Assembly: GCA_015061945.1 (NCBI GenBank)
Contig: SUVP01000003.1
Span: forward strand, 62,001 to 126,000
DNA from: Opitutales bacterium
GTDB taxonomy: Bacteria > Verrucomicrobiota > Verrucomicrobiia > Opitutales > Intestinicryptomonadaceae
Length of the DNA stretch: 64,000 nt
Direction of reading: 5' to 3'
Shown here: in pieces, positions 6,184-16,100 of the stretch
Layout of the letters: the number at the start of each line of letters is the position of its first letter
Numbering within the stretch: position 1 is the stretch's first letter
Position numbers and translations under genes: made by a program
Notes under the pieces: generated by a model
The model's database searches: none
What the model saw: the letters and a program-made list of their open reading frames with translations, nothing else
Told to the model about the DNA's origin: nothing

Positions 6184-7245
6184 ATGAAAAGGGTATATAC
6201 TGCAAAAGATATAGAAGAACTCAAACGCAACGGCGGAACACTCCCAGCCGACGCAATTCTCACTCCGCAGGCAAAAGAAGCGTTGGCTTCTGGCTCGGCA
6301 ATATCGTTCGCTCCAAAGGGCGTATCGACATCGTCAGCACCCAAGGAATACAAAGTTCCAGAAAAGGAATACAAGTGGAAGCAAGGGGCAGACCCAAAGA
6401 CTCCTGAAGAAATCGAAAGATTCTTTCACTCGCCTGAAATCGAAAAACTCAAACGCCTTATTGTCGACTTGGGCAGACGCTCGTATGGCAAGAATTATAA
6501 CGACGGCAACGGCGGAAACTTTAGCGTAAGAGTGGGCGACAATATCGTTCTTTGCACACCTACAATGATTTCAAAAGGCTCGATGAGTGTCGACGATATG
6601 TGCTTTGTCGATATGGAAGGTAATCAACTTGCAGGTAATAGAAAACGCACAAGCGAAGTTCTCGCTCACCTTGCAATTATGAAGCGTCAACCAATGGCAA
6701 AAGCATGTTGCCACGCTCACCCACCGCACGCAACAGCGTTCGCACTCGCTGGAAAAACTCCACCACGTTGCGTAAATCCAGAAACTGAAATCTTCATCGG
6801 TCAAGTTGGCTTGGCAAATTATGGCACACCTGGAACTCTCCATATGGCAAATGCAGTCGGCGAATGTGGCGTAGATCACGACTGCGTATTTATGGTCAAC
6901 CATGGTGTTATGACTTGGGCAAACGATATCGAAACAGCATTCTGGAAAATGGAAAATGTTGAAGCACACTGCTACACTTCGATGCTCGCATACCAAATCG
7001 GCGGACCAAAGAAATTTACAGAAAAAGATGCGTCCGAACTCGTCAAGATTAGAAGTGCAATGGGTATGGTAGACCAACAGCACCTCACAGAATGTAGCCT
7101 TTGCCACTCGTCAGACGAATTCCGTCCCGGAAGCGTTTGCGAAGCTAAAGCTCCAGAAAAACGCGATGGTGCTGGTTTCGATTGCGACGCAGAAAAAATC
7201 GTGTCGAAAATTACTCAGATGATAATTTCTGAAATGAAGAAATAA
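6184..7245 (+). CDS. Class II aldolase (fuculose/rhamnulose-phosphate aldolase family), microcompartment type
   Basis: Class II aldolase/adducin-family enzyme, expected to split L-fuculose- or L-rhamnulose-1-phosphate into DHAP and L-lactaldehyde. The catalytic domain spans about residues 80-285: GNGGNFSVRV, metal-binding CCHAHPPHATAF, later NHGVM. At 353 aa it is longer than free FucA (about 215 aa). The N-terminal extension reads GTLPADAILTPQAKEAL, resembling the N terminus of EutT (LPADARLTPSAREL). The C-terminal 19 residues (DAEKIVSKITQMIISEMKK) look like an encapsulation peptide. It precedes the dehydrogenase by 1 nt. Sugar isomerase and kinase genes are not in the window. Confidence 0.87.
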   Translation: MKRVYTAKDIEELKRNGGTLPADAILTPQAKEALASGSAISFAPKGVSTSSAPKEYKVPEKEYKWKQGADPKTPEEIERFFHSPEIEKLKRLIVDLGRRSYGKNYNDGNGGNFSVRVGDNIVLCTPTMISKGSMSVDDMCFVDMEGNQLAGNRKRTSEVLAHLAIMKRQPMAKACCHAHPPHATAFALAGKTPPRCVNPETEIFIGQVGLANYGTPGTLHMANAVGECGVDHDCVFMVNHGVMTWANDIETAFWKMENVEAHCYTSMLAYQIGGPKKFTEKDASELVKIRSAMGMVDQQHLTECSLCHSSDEFRPGSVCEAKAPEKRDGAGFDCDAEKIVSKITQMIISEMKK

Positions 7246-7246
7246 T

Positions 7247-8170
7247 ATGAAAGTATCAATCATAGGCGGAGGTGGTCGAGTAGGTTCGTGTGCAGCGTTT
7301 GCACTCGAATGTATGGGGCTTGTTTCCGAAATGCAAATTATCGACGCTAATGTCGAAGCTGCAGAAGGTGAAGCGCTCGACCTTTTGCACGGGGCAACAG
7401 TTTTGGGCGGTCAACGTATCAACACAGGTTGCTACAAGCGTGCGGCTGATTCAGATATTTTTATAATTACAGCAGGTTTGCGTCGCAAGCCAGACGAAAG
7501 CCGTCTCGACCTTATCAACCGCAATGTATCGCTTTTCCGTCAGATTTTGGCGTCGATAAAAGAAGGCGGTTATAAGAAAGATGCTTTTGTTTTTGTGGTA
7601 TCAAACCCTGTTGATATCTTGACATATATCGCATCGCAAGAACTCGACTTACCTCGTGAACGTGTGATTGGTTTGGGTACGATGCTCGATACATCTCGTT
7701 TCCGTGCACTCATCGCAAAAGAATTGAAAGTGCCAGCAACACAAGTTAGTGCGACAATTCTTGGTGAACACGGCGATTCAATGTTCCCTGTATGGAGCTC
7801 GGCTACAATCGATGGCTTGCCAATGAAAGGTTTTGACGGTTTTGATTTCAACTTCCAAAATCGCATCTTTGAACGTACACGTCAAAGTGGTGCTGAGGTT
7901 ATCAAACGTAAGGGCGGTGCAGGCTATGCAGTCGGTGCGTCGATTGCTCGTGTGGTAAAAGCAATTCTTTTGGATTCAAGAGAAGTTTTGCCTATCTCGA
8001 CAATCCAAACAGGTGCATACGGCTTGCGTGATGTTGCAATCAGCGTGCCTACAATGATTGGTGCAAACGGAGTTTTGAAACATATCGAACTTGAACTGTG
8101 GCCAAAAGAACAGCAAGCGTTGATGAACTCGGCGATGTCGCTAAAACAGACAATCGCAAAAGTTATGTAA
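7247..8170 (+). CDS. Lactate/malate dehydrogenase family NAD-dependent enzyme
   Basis: A 307-aa LDH/MDH-type 2-hydroxyacid dehydrogenase: GGGGRVGS nucleotide loop (7-14), substrate loop TAGLRRKPDESRLDL (75-89), DTSRF with D148/R151 and catalytic H175 in GEHGDS. The specificity position equivalent to residue 102 is Arg80, the malate-dehydrogenase choice (LDHs have Gln). Homologous genes occur in PVM BMC loci, where a role in NAD+ recycling or lactate metabolism has been proposed. No encapsulation tag is evident at either end. It is the last gene of the operon, followed by a terminator. Confidence 0.88.
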   Translation: MKVSIIGGGGRVGSCAAFALECMGLVSEMQIIDANVEAAEGEALDLLHGATVLGGQRINTGCYKRAADSDIFIITAGLRRKPDESRLDLINRNVSLFRQILASIKEGGYKKDAFVFVVSNPVDILTYIASQELDLPRERVIGLGTMLDTSRFRALIAKELKVPATQVSATILGEHGDSMFPVWSSATIDGLPMKGFDGFDFNFQNRIFERTRQSGAEVIKRKGGAGYAVGASIARVVKAILLDSREVLPISTIQTGAYGLRDVAISVPTMIGANGVLKHIELELWPKEQQALMNSAMSLKQTIAKVM

Positions 8171-8185
8171 AATTTTGCAAAAACA

Positions 8186-8219
8186 AAAATGGTCGGGCAT
8201 TAAAGCTCGACCATTTTTT
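8186..8219 (+). terminator. Bidirectional intrinsic terminator after the BMC operon
   Basis: TGGTCGGGC (8190-8198) pairs with GCTCGACCA (8205-8213), one G-U, then six T. An A-rich 5' flank lets it serve the converging GH127 gene too. Confidence 0.9.
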
Positions 8220-8238
8220 GTGCCTAAATTGAGTTGTT

Positions 8239-10458
8239 TTATTTTTCAGCAATCCACATATATTGACCTGTCGCACCACGATTACCTCTGATGTAATAGG
8301 GGATTGCTTTAATTTGTTTCTCGTTGCTCGATTTATCGAGTGCAGTAGTTGTTATTGTGTAGATTCCACCAAGCGTGTTTTTCTCAAATTGAACATCTAA
8401 CTTTGCGTCCTTGGGGATTGCTCCGGAAAAATCTTTTTGGGAATCTACAAAATGAGGGTTATCTACCAACTCAACAGTATAGATTATCGGACCATACGCT
8501 AATGCTACTTTCCCTTTGTTAAATGGCACTTTTGGAGCATGAATTTTGCGAGCAGTTAATTCTATTTCAAAGTCGATAATATCGTTTGATTTTACGTCGA
8601 TAACAGCATAACCTTTGTCTGTTGTGTAATCATATTTTTTATTATTTACTAATATTTTTGGTCTTTTGCAATTTGTCCAACTCGGAATTCTAATTTTCAA
8701 CTTTGTGCTTTTGGATATCTTTATTTGTACTTTTCCATTCCAAGGCATATTTGCCGATTGTACGATTTCAACACCATTGGCGAACTTTGCAGAGCTGGAT
8801 ATAAACTGATTTATATAAACTTCGCTATCGTTGTACGAATATATGTATTTTTGAAGTTGCGAGTAGAATTTTAAAAGCATCGGTGGGCAACACGCACAAA
8901 CATGCCAATCCCAGCGATTATGATTTTTTATGTTGATAGGATTTTTGTAGAAGAATTTATTTCCGTCAGGATTGATACAACCGAGAATACTGTTGTACAT
9001 TTCAAGTTCCATAACATCGGCATAATCGCTTTCGCCGTGTGCAGATATCAAATAGTGGCAGGCAAATCCGTATGCGACCGACGCACACGTTTCGCAGTAG
9101 CCATCGTTTGGAAGAATATAATCGCGTGCGTACGATTCAGTTCCGCCTATTGCACCAACGGAGCCATTTACATACATTTGCTTTTTGTAAATGTTTTGCC
9201 AAATTTTATCGGCAGTGGAAATGTAGGTGTTGTTGTCAAATTCCAATCCAGCCGCAACCATAGCAGTGTAAAATAGGTTTGCCCTTACGGCGTGTCCTTC
9301 ACCTCTTTCTTGATCGAAGTAATATTTGTGGTCTTGGGCATATTCGCCATAATTTGTGTTATGTTCACGTCTGTCATAGTTGCCACGATTTTCAATCCAG
9401 AATTTGACCAAATCGGCATAGCGTTCTGGCTTAATGTTGAGAGGATATTGAGTGTCAAAATTATTGAGAGTTTTTACAAGCTCTGGATTATTTTTTAAAT
9501 ATTGATAGAGGCAAAGCAAAGTTTCTTCAGCTAATTCGTGCGATGGTACCATATTGATTTTTGGTGTCCCGTCGGCTTTATTTCCATAGCCATAGTTTGC
9601 AACAATGAATTCTGCAAAACGGCAAGCGACATAAAGCAACTTCGGCTTTTTTGTCGCCTTGTAATAATTTAACCCAGCTTCGACCATAGTTCCAAAATTA
9701 TAAGCGTCGTGCAAGAAGAGAGCGTTTTTATTTGCGTCGAAAAACTTGTTCGGTTCTTTTATCATCACATGAGTTGATAAATAACCTGTTGGCGATGTCT
9801 TCGAAGCCTTGAAGACTGTGTCGATGTACGAGTCTATCAATTTTTCAAGATCATCATTTTTGTTTGTTAAAAGGAAATTTCCAGATGCACTGATTACCTC
9901 AAAAAATAAACCATCAAGCCACGGATTATTTTCAGCTTTGGGTTTACCATTGATAATTCCTTGAAAGTGTCGGATTGACCCTTGCTCCTCGAATTTTTTG
10001 AAAGAGTATGGTATTGTTGTTTTAAAAAATGTTGACAAGTATTTATTCCAGAAAACATCGTCGATTTTTACATCGGTAATTTCGGGATATTGCAATTTTA
10101 GAACAGGTTTTTTTGCGACTTCAAAAGTGATTGTGTACTTATCCGAATTTGAAATGTCGATTGTTGCGATACCATTGAGAGAATCGGCTTGCGTGATTTT
10201 TAAAATCTCGGAATTTTTTGAAGTTTTAAAATTAGCTTTGACTGTCGGAATTTTCTTTGAACCGAAGGGAAGTACACGTTTGTAGTTTTTTTGCGAACAA
10301 CTAAATTCTCGGATTTCTACGTCATCAACATATATTGAAATATTGTGTGCTTTGCAATCTATGCAAGGCTTTGTGTGATTCTGAGTTTGGTTGTGTTGGG
10401 CGAATGTTGAAATCGAACAATATGCCGACAAAATTAAAATTGCGTATAATTTTTCCAT
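8239..10458 (-). CDS. Secreted GH127/DUF1680-type beta-L-arabinofuranosidase
   Basis: A 739-aa protein with signal peptide (MEKLYAILILSAYCSISTFAQ), so exported. The catalytic (alpha/alpha) barrel holds the zinc-thiolate signature of GH127: E456 and C458 in GYCETC, and C523/C524 in HVCACCPP, equivalent to Glu338, Cys340, Cys417 and Cys418 of Bifidobacterium HypBA1. Other family marks are LHDAYNFGTMVEAG, RGEGHAVRA and HELAEETLL. Residues 25-115 form an extra N-terminal region with cysteines. Only 4 nt separate it from the upstream GH51 gene, so the two arabinosidases form an operon. GH146 is the nearest alternative call. Confidence 0.85.
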   Translation of the reverse strand: MEKLYAILILSAYCSISTFAQHNQTQNHTKPCIDCKAHNISIYVDDVEIREFSCSQKNYKRVLPFGSKKIPTVKANFKTSKNSEILKITQADSLNGIATIDISNSDKYTITFEVAKKPVLKLQYPEITDVKIDDVFWNKYLSTFFKTTIPYSFKKFEEQGSIRHFQGIINGKPKAENNPWLDGLFFEVISASGNFLLTNKNDDLEKLIDSYIDTVFKASKTSPTGYLSTHVMIKEPNKFFDANKNALFLHDAYNFGTMVEAGLNYYKATKKPKLLYVACRFAEFIVANYGYGNKADGTPKINMVPSHELAEETLLCLYQYLKNNPELVKTLNNFDTQYPLNIKPERYADLVKFWIENRGNYDRREHNTNYGEYAQDHKYYFDQERGEGHAVRANLFYTAMVAAGLEFDNNTYISTADKIWQNIYKKQMYVNGSVGAIGGTESYARDYILPNDGYCETCASVAYGFACHYLISAHGESDYADVMELEMYNSILGCINPDGNKFFYKNPINIKNHNRWDWHVCACCPPMLLKFYSQLQKYIYSYNDSEVYINQFISSSAKFANGVEIVQSANMPWNGKVQIKISKSTKLKIRIPSWTNCKRPKILVNNKKYDYTTDKGYAVIDVKSNDIIDFEIELTARKIHAPKVPFNKGKVALAYGPIIYTVELVDNPHFVDSQKDFSGAIPKDAKLDVQFEKNTLGGIYTITTTALDKSSNEKQIKAIPYYIRGNRGATGQYMWIAEK

Positions 10459-10462
10459 ATTT

Positions 10463-13009
10463 TTATTTTTTTAATCTGATTATTGTAAAGGAGTATGGTG
10501 CGATTTTTTCAGTGAACTTTCCACTTAGTTTTAATTGTGTTTGAATTGGTGTAGCATCTAATTGGGATAACTCACCTGCGAGGGTTGTTTTTGTCGCATT
10601 GCGTATGGTTGATATTGTAGGTATATCAACATTTAACTCAACTTCTCTCGGAAGTATATTTACGATTTTTACAATAGTGTCGCCAGTTTCGGTATCCTCA
10701 ATTATTGTAGCTTTTAGGCGTTCTGTTATACCGATATGGTCAGTGTTTAAATTTAATGATGAGTTTATAAGAGTATTACCAGTATTATTTCCAAACATCT
10801 TTTGAACGTGGTAGTCTGTTGTTAAATAAACATTGGCGTTATCAAAATAAATCATATTTGGATTCCATTGGCAGAAGCCTTTTCTGCCAAATAATGGAGC
10901 AAAGGATGCCATAATTACTTGGTCTGAATTACGTTCAATATTTAAAAGATGGATTGCAGTGTGTAAGGCAACTTCGATATCGCTTTTTCTCTGCTTGTTG
11001 TGGGTGGCATACTCGCCTACAAAAACTTTTGGTGCGTTGCGTGAATATGAGTCGTAAACATATTGATGGGTTATGAAGAAATCTTTATCCATATAATAAT
11101 GTTCGTCAACAATTGGAGTTTTCAGACGCTTTGATAAATCCCAACCAGCGTGGTAGTCTGTGTTTGCAAAGCCAGGACCGCTATTGCCAATAACAATTAT
11201 TTTTGGATATTTTTTATTTATCGCTTTTTGGATAATTTCATAGCGGATGCAATATTCTTTATTGATTTCATCTTCGTTGCCAACTGCAAGATATTTTAGA
11301 TTGAATGGTTTTGGGTGTCCGTTTTCTGCTCTGACTTTTCCCCACTTCGTAGTTTGTGGGTCGCCATTTGCGAATTCTATTAAATCTAAAATATCTTGAA
11401 TGTAATTTGGCAATTCTTGCAAATCCAGAACTTCCATTTTTCCACGATATTGGCATGATATTCCCGCAGGAACGACAGGAATAGGTTCTGCACCAAAATC
11501 CTCGCACATCTGGAAAAATTCAAGGTATCCAAGACCTCGCGTTTGGTGATATTCCCATAAATTTGGGCGCGGAATGCGTTCTTCAAGTTTTCCGATAGAT
11601 TCTTTCCATTTGTATGCGTCATTCAAACTTCTGCCATGAACAAGGCAACCGCCGGGGAAACGAACAAAGTTTGGTTTTAAGTTTGCTACGGCTTCAGCCA
11701 AATCTTTTCTCAATCCATTTTTACGATTTTTATATGTTGCACTCGGGAAAAGCGAGACCATATCAATGGCAATTTGAGAATTTTTTTGCGGAATTATTTG
11801 GAGCTGTGCATTGTTACACGAAATAGTGGAAATCAACTTATATTCGCATCTTTGCCATTTATTACTTAAGTTTTTTATGTTTGTTTCGCTTGCAATTATT
11901 CCGTTTTTATCGACAAGTCTAATTTTTAATGATGTGTCGGTATTATCTAATTTTTTTACGAAAATCGATAAATTGTAGGTTGCATTTTTTTCAATTTTAA
12001 TTCCACCCCAGCCATTGTTTAAAATCATTGAATTGTCTTTATAAGATTGTAAAATAGCATAGTTTTTATTATTCTTATGTATGGGATTTTGTGATTTTAT
12101 ATTAAAATCTATTTTACCTTTTTTGTCCCAAGCGGTTGTGGGATTCCAATTTTTTCTGTCCCATTTTGAATATTCAAAGTCGCGGTTTTGGATTAGTTCT
12201 GCATATAATCCGCCATCGGCAGAGTAATTGACATCTTCATAGAATACTCCAATAAGATTTTTATTTATTTTTTTTGTCGATTTAACATCGGCTTTAAGTG
12301 TAGCTCTTAGTTTCTTGTTGCCGAGAAATTTTTCGATGTTTTGTGGCGACATTGATGTAATCAATTTACATCTCTTATTAAATGTAATTTTTTCTTTGAG
12401 TTTTGCGATTGTATTTTTGTCTATCGAAACGTGTATGCCGATTCTGTTTGTTCCACAAATATTTTGCGATTTGTAAACATCGGGGTAGAGTCTTGTATGT
12501 GTTTTTATGGGCTTGCTGTAGTTGAAGAAGTCGAATGTTGAAATTTTGTATGCCTCCTTTTGATTTTTAAAATAGATATCGTATTTATTCTCATCATTCT
12601 TTTTTACGGCGGGATAGTCAAAAGATATTCCGTTGGGCAGATTCACGTTATTTTGCAATTTCCATACAATTAAGTCTTCCGATATTTGATGTGCAAATTT
12701 ATTTGGAGCTCCTTCAAATGACCAAATACAATGCCAAAGGTTGTCGTTAGTTTTGAACAAATACGCATGTTGCATCGAACGTGTTTCGCCAAAACGTTTT
12801 GTACTTTTATGTGAAAATGGCGTGTTTTCGAGAAAGGCAAAAGTGCCGTCATTTTGTTTAAATGCAATTTGCAGACACTTCTCTTGTTGATTTACAAACA
12901 CAAATGCTTGTCTGCTTTTTTCTATGGTTTTTTCAGAACTTCGGTATGCTATTGTGAGCGATGGTAAACACCACAGAACCCCCAAAAATATGTAAGTTAA
13001 ACGTTTCAT
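10463..13009 (-). CDS. Secreted GH51 alpha-L-arabinofuranosidase with extra N-terminal domain
   Basis: An 848-aa protein starting with a signal peptide (MKRLTYIFLGVLWCLPSLTIA). Residues 245-848 are GH51: NLIGVFYEDVNYSADGG, VRFPGGCLVHG, acid/base E579 in AVGNEDE, nucleophile E666 in VGEYATH, then the C-terminal beta domain. Residues 245-430 include an inserted carbohydrate-binding-like region. The first about 210 mature residues resemble a degenerate GH43-type propeller fragment (ISEDLIVWKL, YPAVKKNDENKYDIYFKN), which may bind arabinan. It is the promoter-proximal gene of the GH51-GH127 pair. A consensus -35 lies only 31 nt before the ATG. Confidence 0.86.
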   Translation of the reverse strand: MKRLTYIFLGVLWCLPSLTIAYRSSEKTIEKSRQAFVFVNQQEKCLQIAFKQNDGTFAFLENTPFSHKSTKRFGETRSMQHAYLFKTNDNLWHCIWSFEGAPNKFAHQISEDLIVWKLQNNVNLPNGISFDYPAVKKNDENKYDIYFKNQKEAYKISTFDFFNYSKPIKTHTRLYPDVYKSQNICGTNRIGIHVSIDKNTIAKLKEKITFNKRCKLITSMSPQNIEKFLGNKKLRATLKADVKSTKKINKNLIGVFYEDVNYSADGGLYAELIQNRDFEYSKWDRKNWNPTTAWDKKGKIDFNIKSQNPIHKNNKNYAILQSYKDNSMILNNGWGGIKIEKNATYNLSIFVKKLDNTDTSLKIRLVDKNGIIASETNIKNLSNKWQRCEYKLISTISCNNAQLQIIPQKNSQIAIDMVSLFPSATYKNRKNGLRKDLAEAVANLKPNFVRFPGGCLVHGRSLNDAYKWKESIGKLEERIPRPNLWEYHQTRGLGYLEFFQMCEDFGAEPIPVVPAGISCQYRGKMEVLDLQELPNYIQDILDLIEFANGDPQTTKWGKVRAENGHPKPFNLKYLAVGNEDEINKEYCIRYEIIQKAINKKYPKIIVIGNSGPGFANTDYHAGWDLSKRLKTPIVDEHYYMDKDFFITHQYVYDSYSRNAPKVFVGEYATHNKQRKSDIEVALHTAIHLLNIERNSDQVIMASFAPLFGRKGFCQWNPNMIYFDNANVYLTTDYHVQKMFGNNTGNTLINSSLNLNTDHIGITERLKATIIEDTETGDTIVKIVNILPREVELNVDIPTISTIRNATKTTLAGELSQLDATPIQTQLKLSGKFTEKIAPYSFTIIRLKK

Positions 13010-13016
13010 TAACTTT

Positions 13017-13046
13017 TAAATAAAAATCAAAAAAAAGTAATGTCAA
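13017..13046 (-). promoter_or_regulatory. Probable promoter of the GH51-GH127 operon
   Basis: On the minus strand TTGACA (13046-13041) is followed after 18 nt by TATTTA (13022-13017). The inferred start site is at or 1-3 nt before the GH51 ATG at 13009. The -35 box lies in the T-rich tract of the terminator of the upstream gene. Confidence 0.5.
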
Positions 13047-13076
13047 ATAAAAAACCAGCCATATTTGACTGGTTTT
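13043..13076 (-). terminator. Terminator of the GH123 gene
   Basis: On the minus strand an 8-bp stem AAAACCAG/CTGGTTTT (13076-13069 with 13058-13051) encloses a 10-nt loop and runs into TTTTTTATTT. Confidence 0.75.
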
Positions 13077-13103
13077 GTCGGACGATATAAAGTTATGATT
13101 TGT

Positions 13104-16100
13104 TTATTTAGAGAGGCGTTCGATGTGTTCAGCGACTTTGTCTCTCAAAATTTGTATGACATCCGGATTAGGCAAGAATTCTGCCGATTTACGTCCGCCA
13201 GCGTTTGGATAAACAGCGAGCGATTTTATTTCGTCGAGAAGCTTGAGTGCGTCGGCATCATTGTGTTTCTTTGCAAGCTTTTCGAGCAGAATGTAGTATT
13301 CGTAATCTTCTTGTCCATCTCTGATTGATTCGAGGCGGATAGATGTGTAGAGTTCTTTCTTGCCGATATATTCGGCGTTGTAGATAAAGTATCCATCGCC
13401 ATTTGGATAGCGATTGCGTCGAACATTTGTTGGGTCTGAATCGCTGATTCTATCTTTATGGACAGCCCACTTGAACGGATTTTGCGTGTTCCACAAAACT
13501 CCCCAATATTCATATGCGGCAAATCCGCCAGCATAGCAATAGAGAGACATTATACGTTCTTGTGCGTTGTATGGGGTATCGATACAATAGTTGCCGTCGG
13601 TTGTGAAGATTTTAATCTTATTTTTTTGCTTATTGAGTTCTTCAATTTCCTTTGGCGTATTTGCTGCCGAAATATTCAAGCCCCAAGCGTCGATACCATT
13701 CTTGAGTGTTTCTGTGTAGCCCCAACTACTCGAGTATATCTTAATTTCTGGAGCAACTTCACGAACGATATCGCAGTAGCGGTTGAGCATATTTGCAATC
13801 GGTTTACGCCAGTAATATGGTTCATCGGAGATGAAGAATATGAAGCGATTTTGCCACCCTTTTTTTACGATGTGATCGTAAATTGGCTTCACACGTTCTT
13901 GAATAATTTTAACGTATTCAGGCGAAATCTTCGACAAATCTTTGCCATGGTATGGCCATTCTCCTTCGACAGGCGATACTACTTTAAAATCTTTTGATAC
14001 CAAAGAGTAGAGTGGACGTGCCCAGTTGAGCATAGGAATTGGCAACGGCAAATACAAAAGTTTAACTTTTTGTTTGTCGAGAGCGAGTTCGCAGAATTTG
14101 TCGAAATCTTTGAAATCAAAATCAAATTGCCCCTTTGGTTTTGGTATAAATGGGCGATATGGAGTATCTATTGTAATACGTTTCGTGCTGACGTAATTTT
14201 GAATGTATGTGCGATCGTAGAAACGCTTTGTCATTCCCGGTTCAAGTGTAATTTTACGCCAACGTCCAAACGATGCGGTTTCTTGATACGAGAACATCGC
14301 AGTGAGGTTCGAGTATGTCGGGATTGTGAAATTGCGAACTTCAACTTGATATGGAATTGACGCTACAACTTGGTCGCCTTTTTTCAATTCGACAACGCCA
14401 TTGTAAATGCCTGCCTTTGTGTTTTCGTCTGCCTTGAACGACAGCTGGATTGATTCTGTCTTATTCTTTTTGATTGTAATAGATTTTGTAGGAATCAATG
14501 GGTCAGGGTAGAACTCAAGTCTTGAAGCAGGTGGAATACAGCGTTCGTAGAACTTCAGATGTGTGAACATATCGTAGCTACTCATATTATCGACTGCAAC
14601 AAGCCCAACTTTGCCCAATTCTTGAATCTTTAGCGACACTGATGAATCATCTTTGTGTGTTGGTGCTGGTGCAGAAATTTGCAACTCGCCGAGATTTTTA
14701 TTTGAGCGAATTGCAAGTTGTAAGTTTTCGTATTCATTTTTTGCGAGCGAAATTTTTGCGTCGCTTGCCTTTCTTGGCGAAGCAAAGAATGGGAAAACTT
14801 TTACTATTGAATTGACCTGCCAAATGCGTGTGCGTTCGTCTTTGACATAATCGTCTGCAGTTGAATATGTGAACTTGTATGCGTCGTTCGACTCGCAGAG
14901 GAATGCGTTATCGAACAAGAAATCTTTTGGGGTTTTACTCAAAATAATGAAAGATAAATCGGCTTCTCTATATGGATTTTTAGCTGTTACCGCTTGAACT
15001 TCCCATTCCCCATTGCTGATGAGTGTTGCTTCTCTAACGACAATATTTCTTGTGCCTTTTTCCGCCAATTTCAGAACGGGTGCCTGTGTTTGTGAGACAT
15101 TCCCAAGGTTCTTACCCAAAATCATTCCGATGTATGTTGTGTTCGGCTTTGCTTGGAGTGTCTGTTCAATCCCTGGAAAATTCCCGTATTCCTTATCGAG
15201 CTTAAAGTGCAATGCTTTTTTGCCAAAGGTTTGGTCGTCGACAATAGATGTTATTTTTTTGCCGATGCCACGATATTTCCAGTATGACAAGTCTTCTTCA
15301 AAATTGCCGTTTTGCAAAAGGTTATTGCTGTTTGCAAAAATCTCTGCGACATCTTGGGGATTTATGACATTTCTGACTTCTGCAACTTGGTCGCTCGGGA
15401 TATAGCTTGCTTGTTTTGCACCAGTTGTCTTGATGTTTTGGTTGCGTCTGTCAGACTTCATATAGATGTTATATTGTGTTTCACTCATAGGGTCGATTTT
15501 ATCGACGCTGAATATGAGTCTGTCGCCGAAAACACCGCATTTTACTGGCTTGCCGTCCTTAAATACTTTGAAGTCTGAAGTTGGGAAGTTGCCTTGTGCG
15601 ACTCTTTTTATCGGTATTGTTCCCAAGACTTTTTCTTTTGGTTCTTGTGTCAAATTGAAGAATGATGCAGTTATGCGAACATCGTATTTTGAACGCGATA
15701 CTTCCCACTTGCGTGTTGCTTTATCGACAGTAAGTTTGAGTTCTTCAACTGGCATAATTTGATATGAGAACTCTGTGCTGGGGACTATTTCTTTAACTTT
15801 GATATCGTCAAAATAAGTGTCGGCATCGGTAAAGCTCATCGTTTTAACCAATAGACGAGTGTAGCCTTGTGGTACTTTAAATTTCTTCGAAATCTTCACC
15901 CAATCGCCATTACTGTTGATTCCACGAGGTGATATCACGATTGGCTTTTTCGGGTTTTCGAGTTTGCCGCCGAGCTTAAAAAATTTGTTTTCTGTATCGT
16001 AGTTCAACGACAGATAATAGCCGACTGCTTTCTTTGAATTTTCTTTCAAATTCTCGACTTTTACCCAACCTTCAAATAAATATTCTGCACCTTCGTTAAG

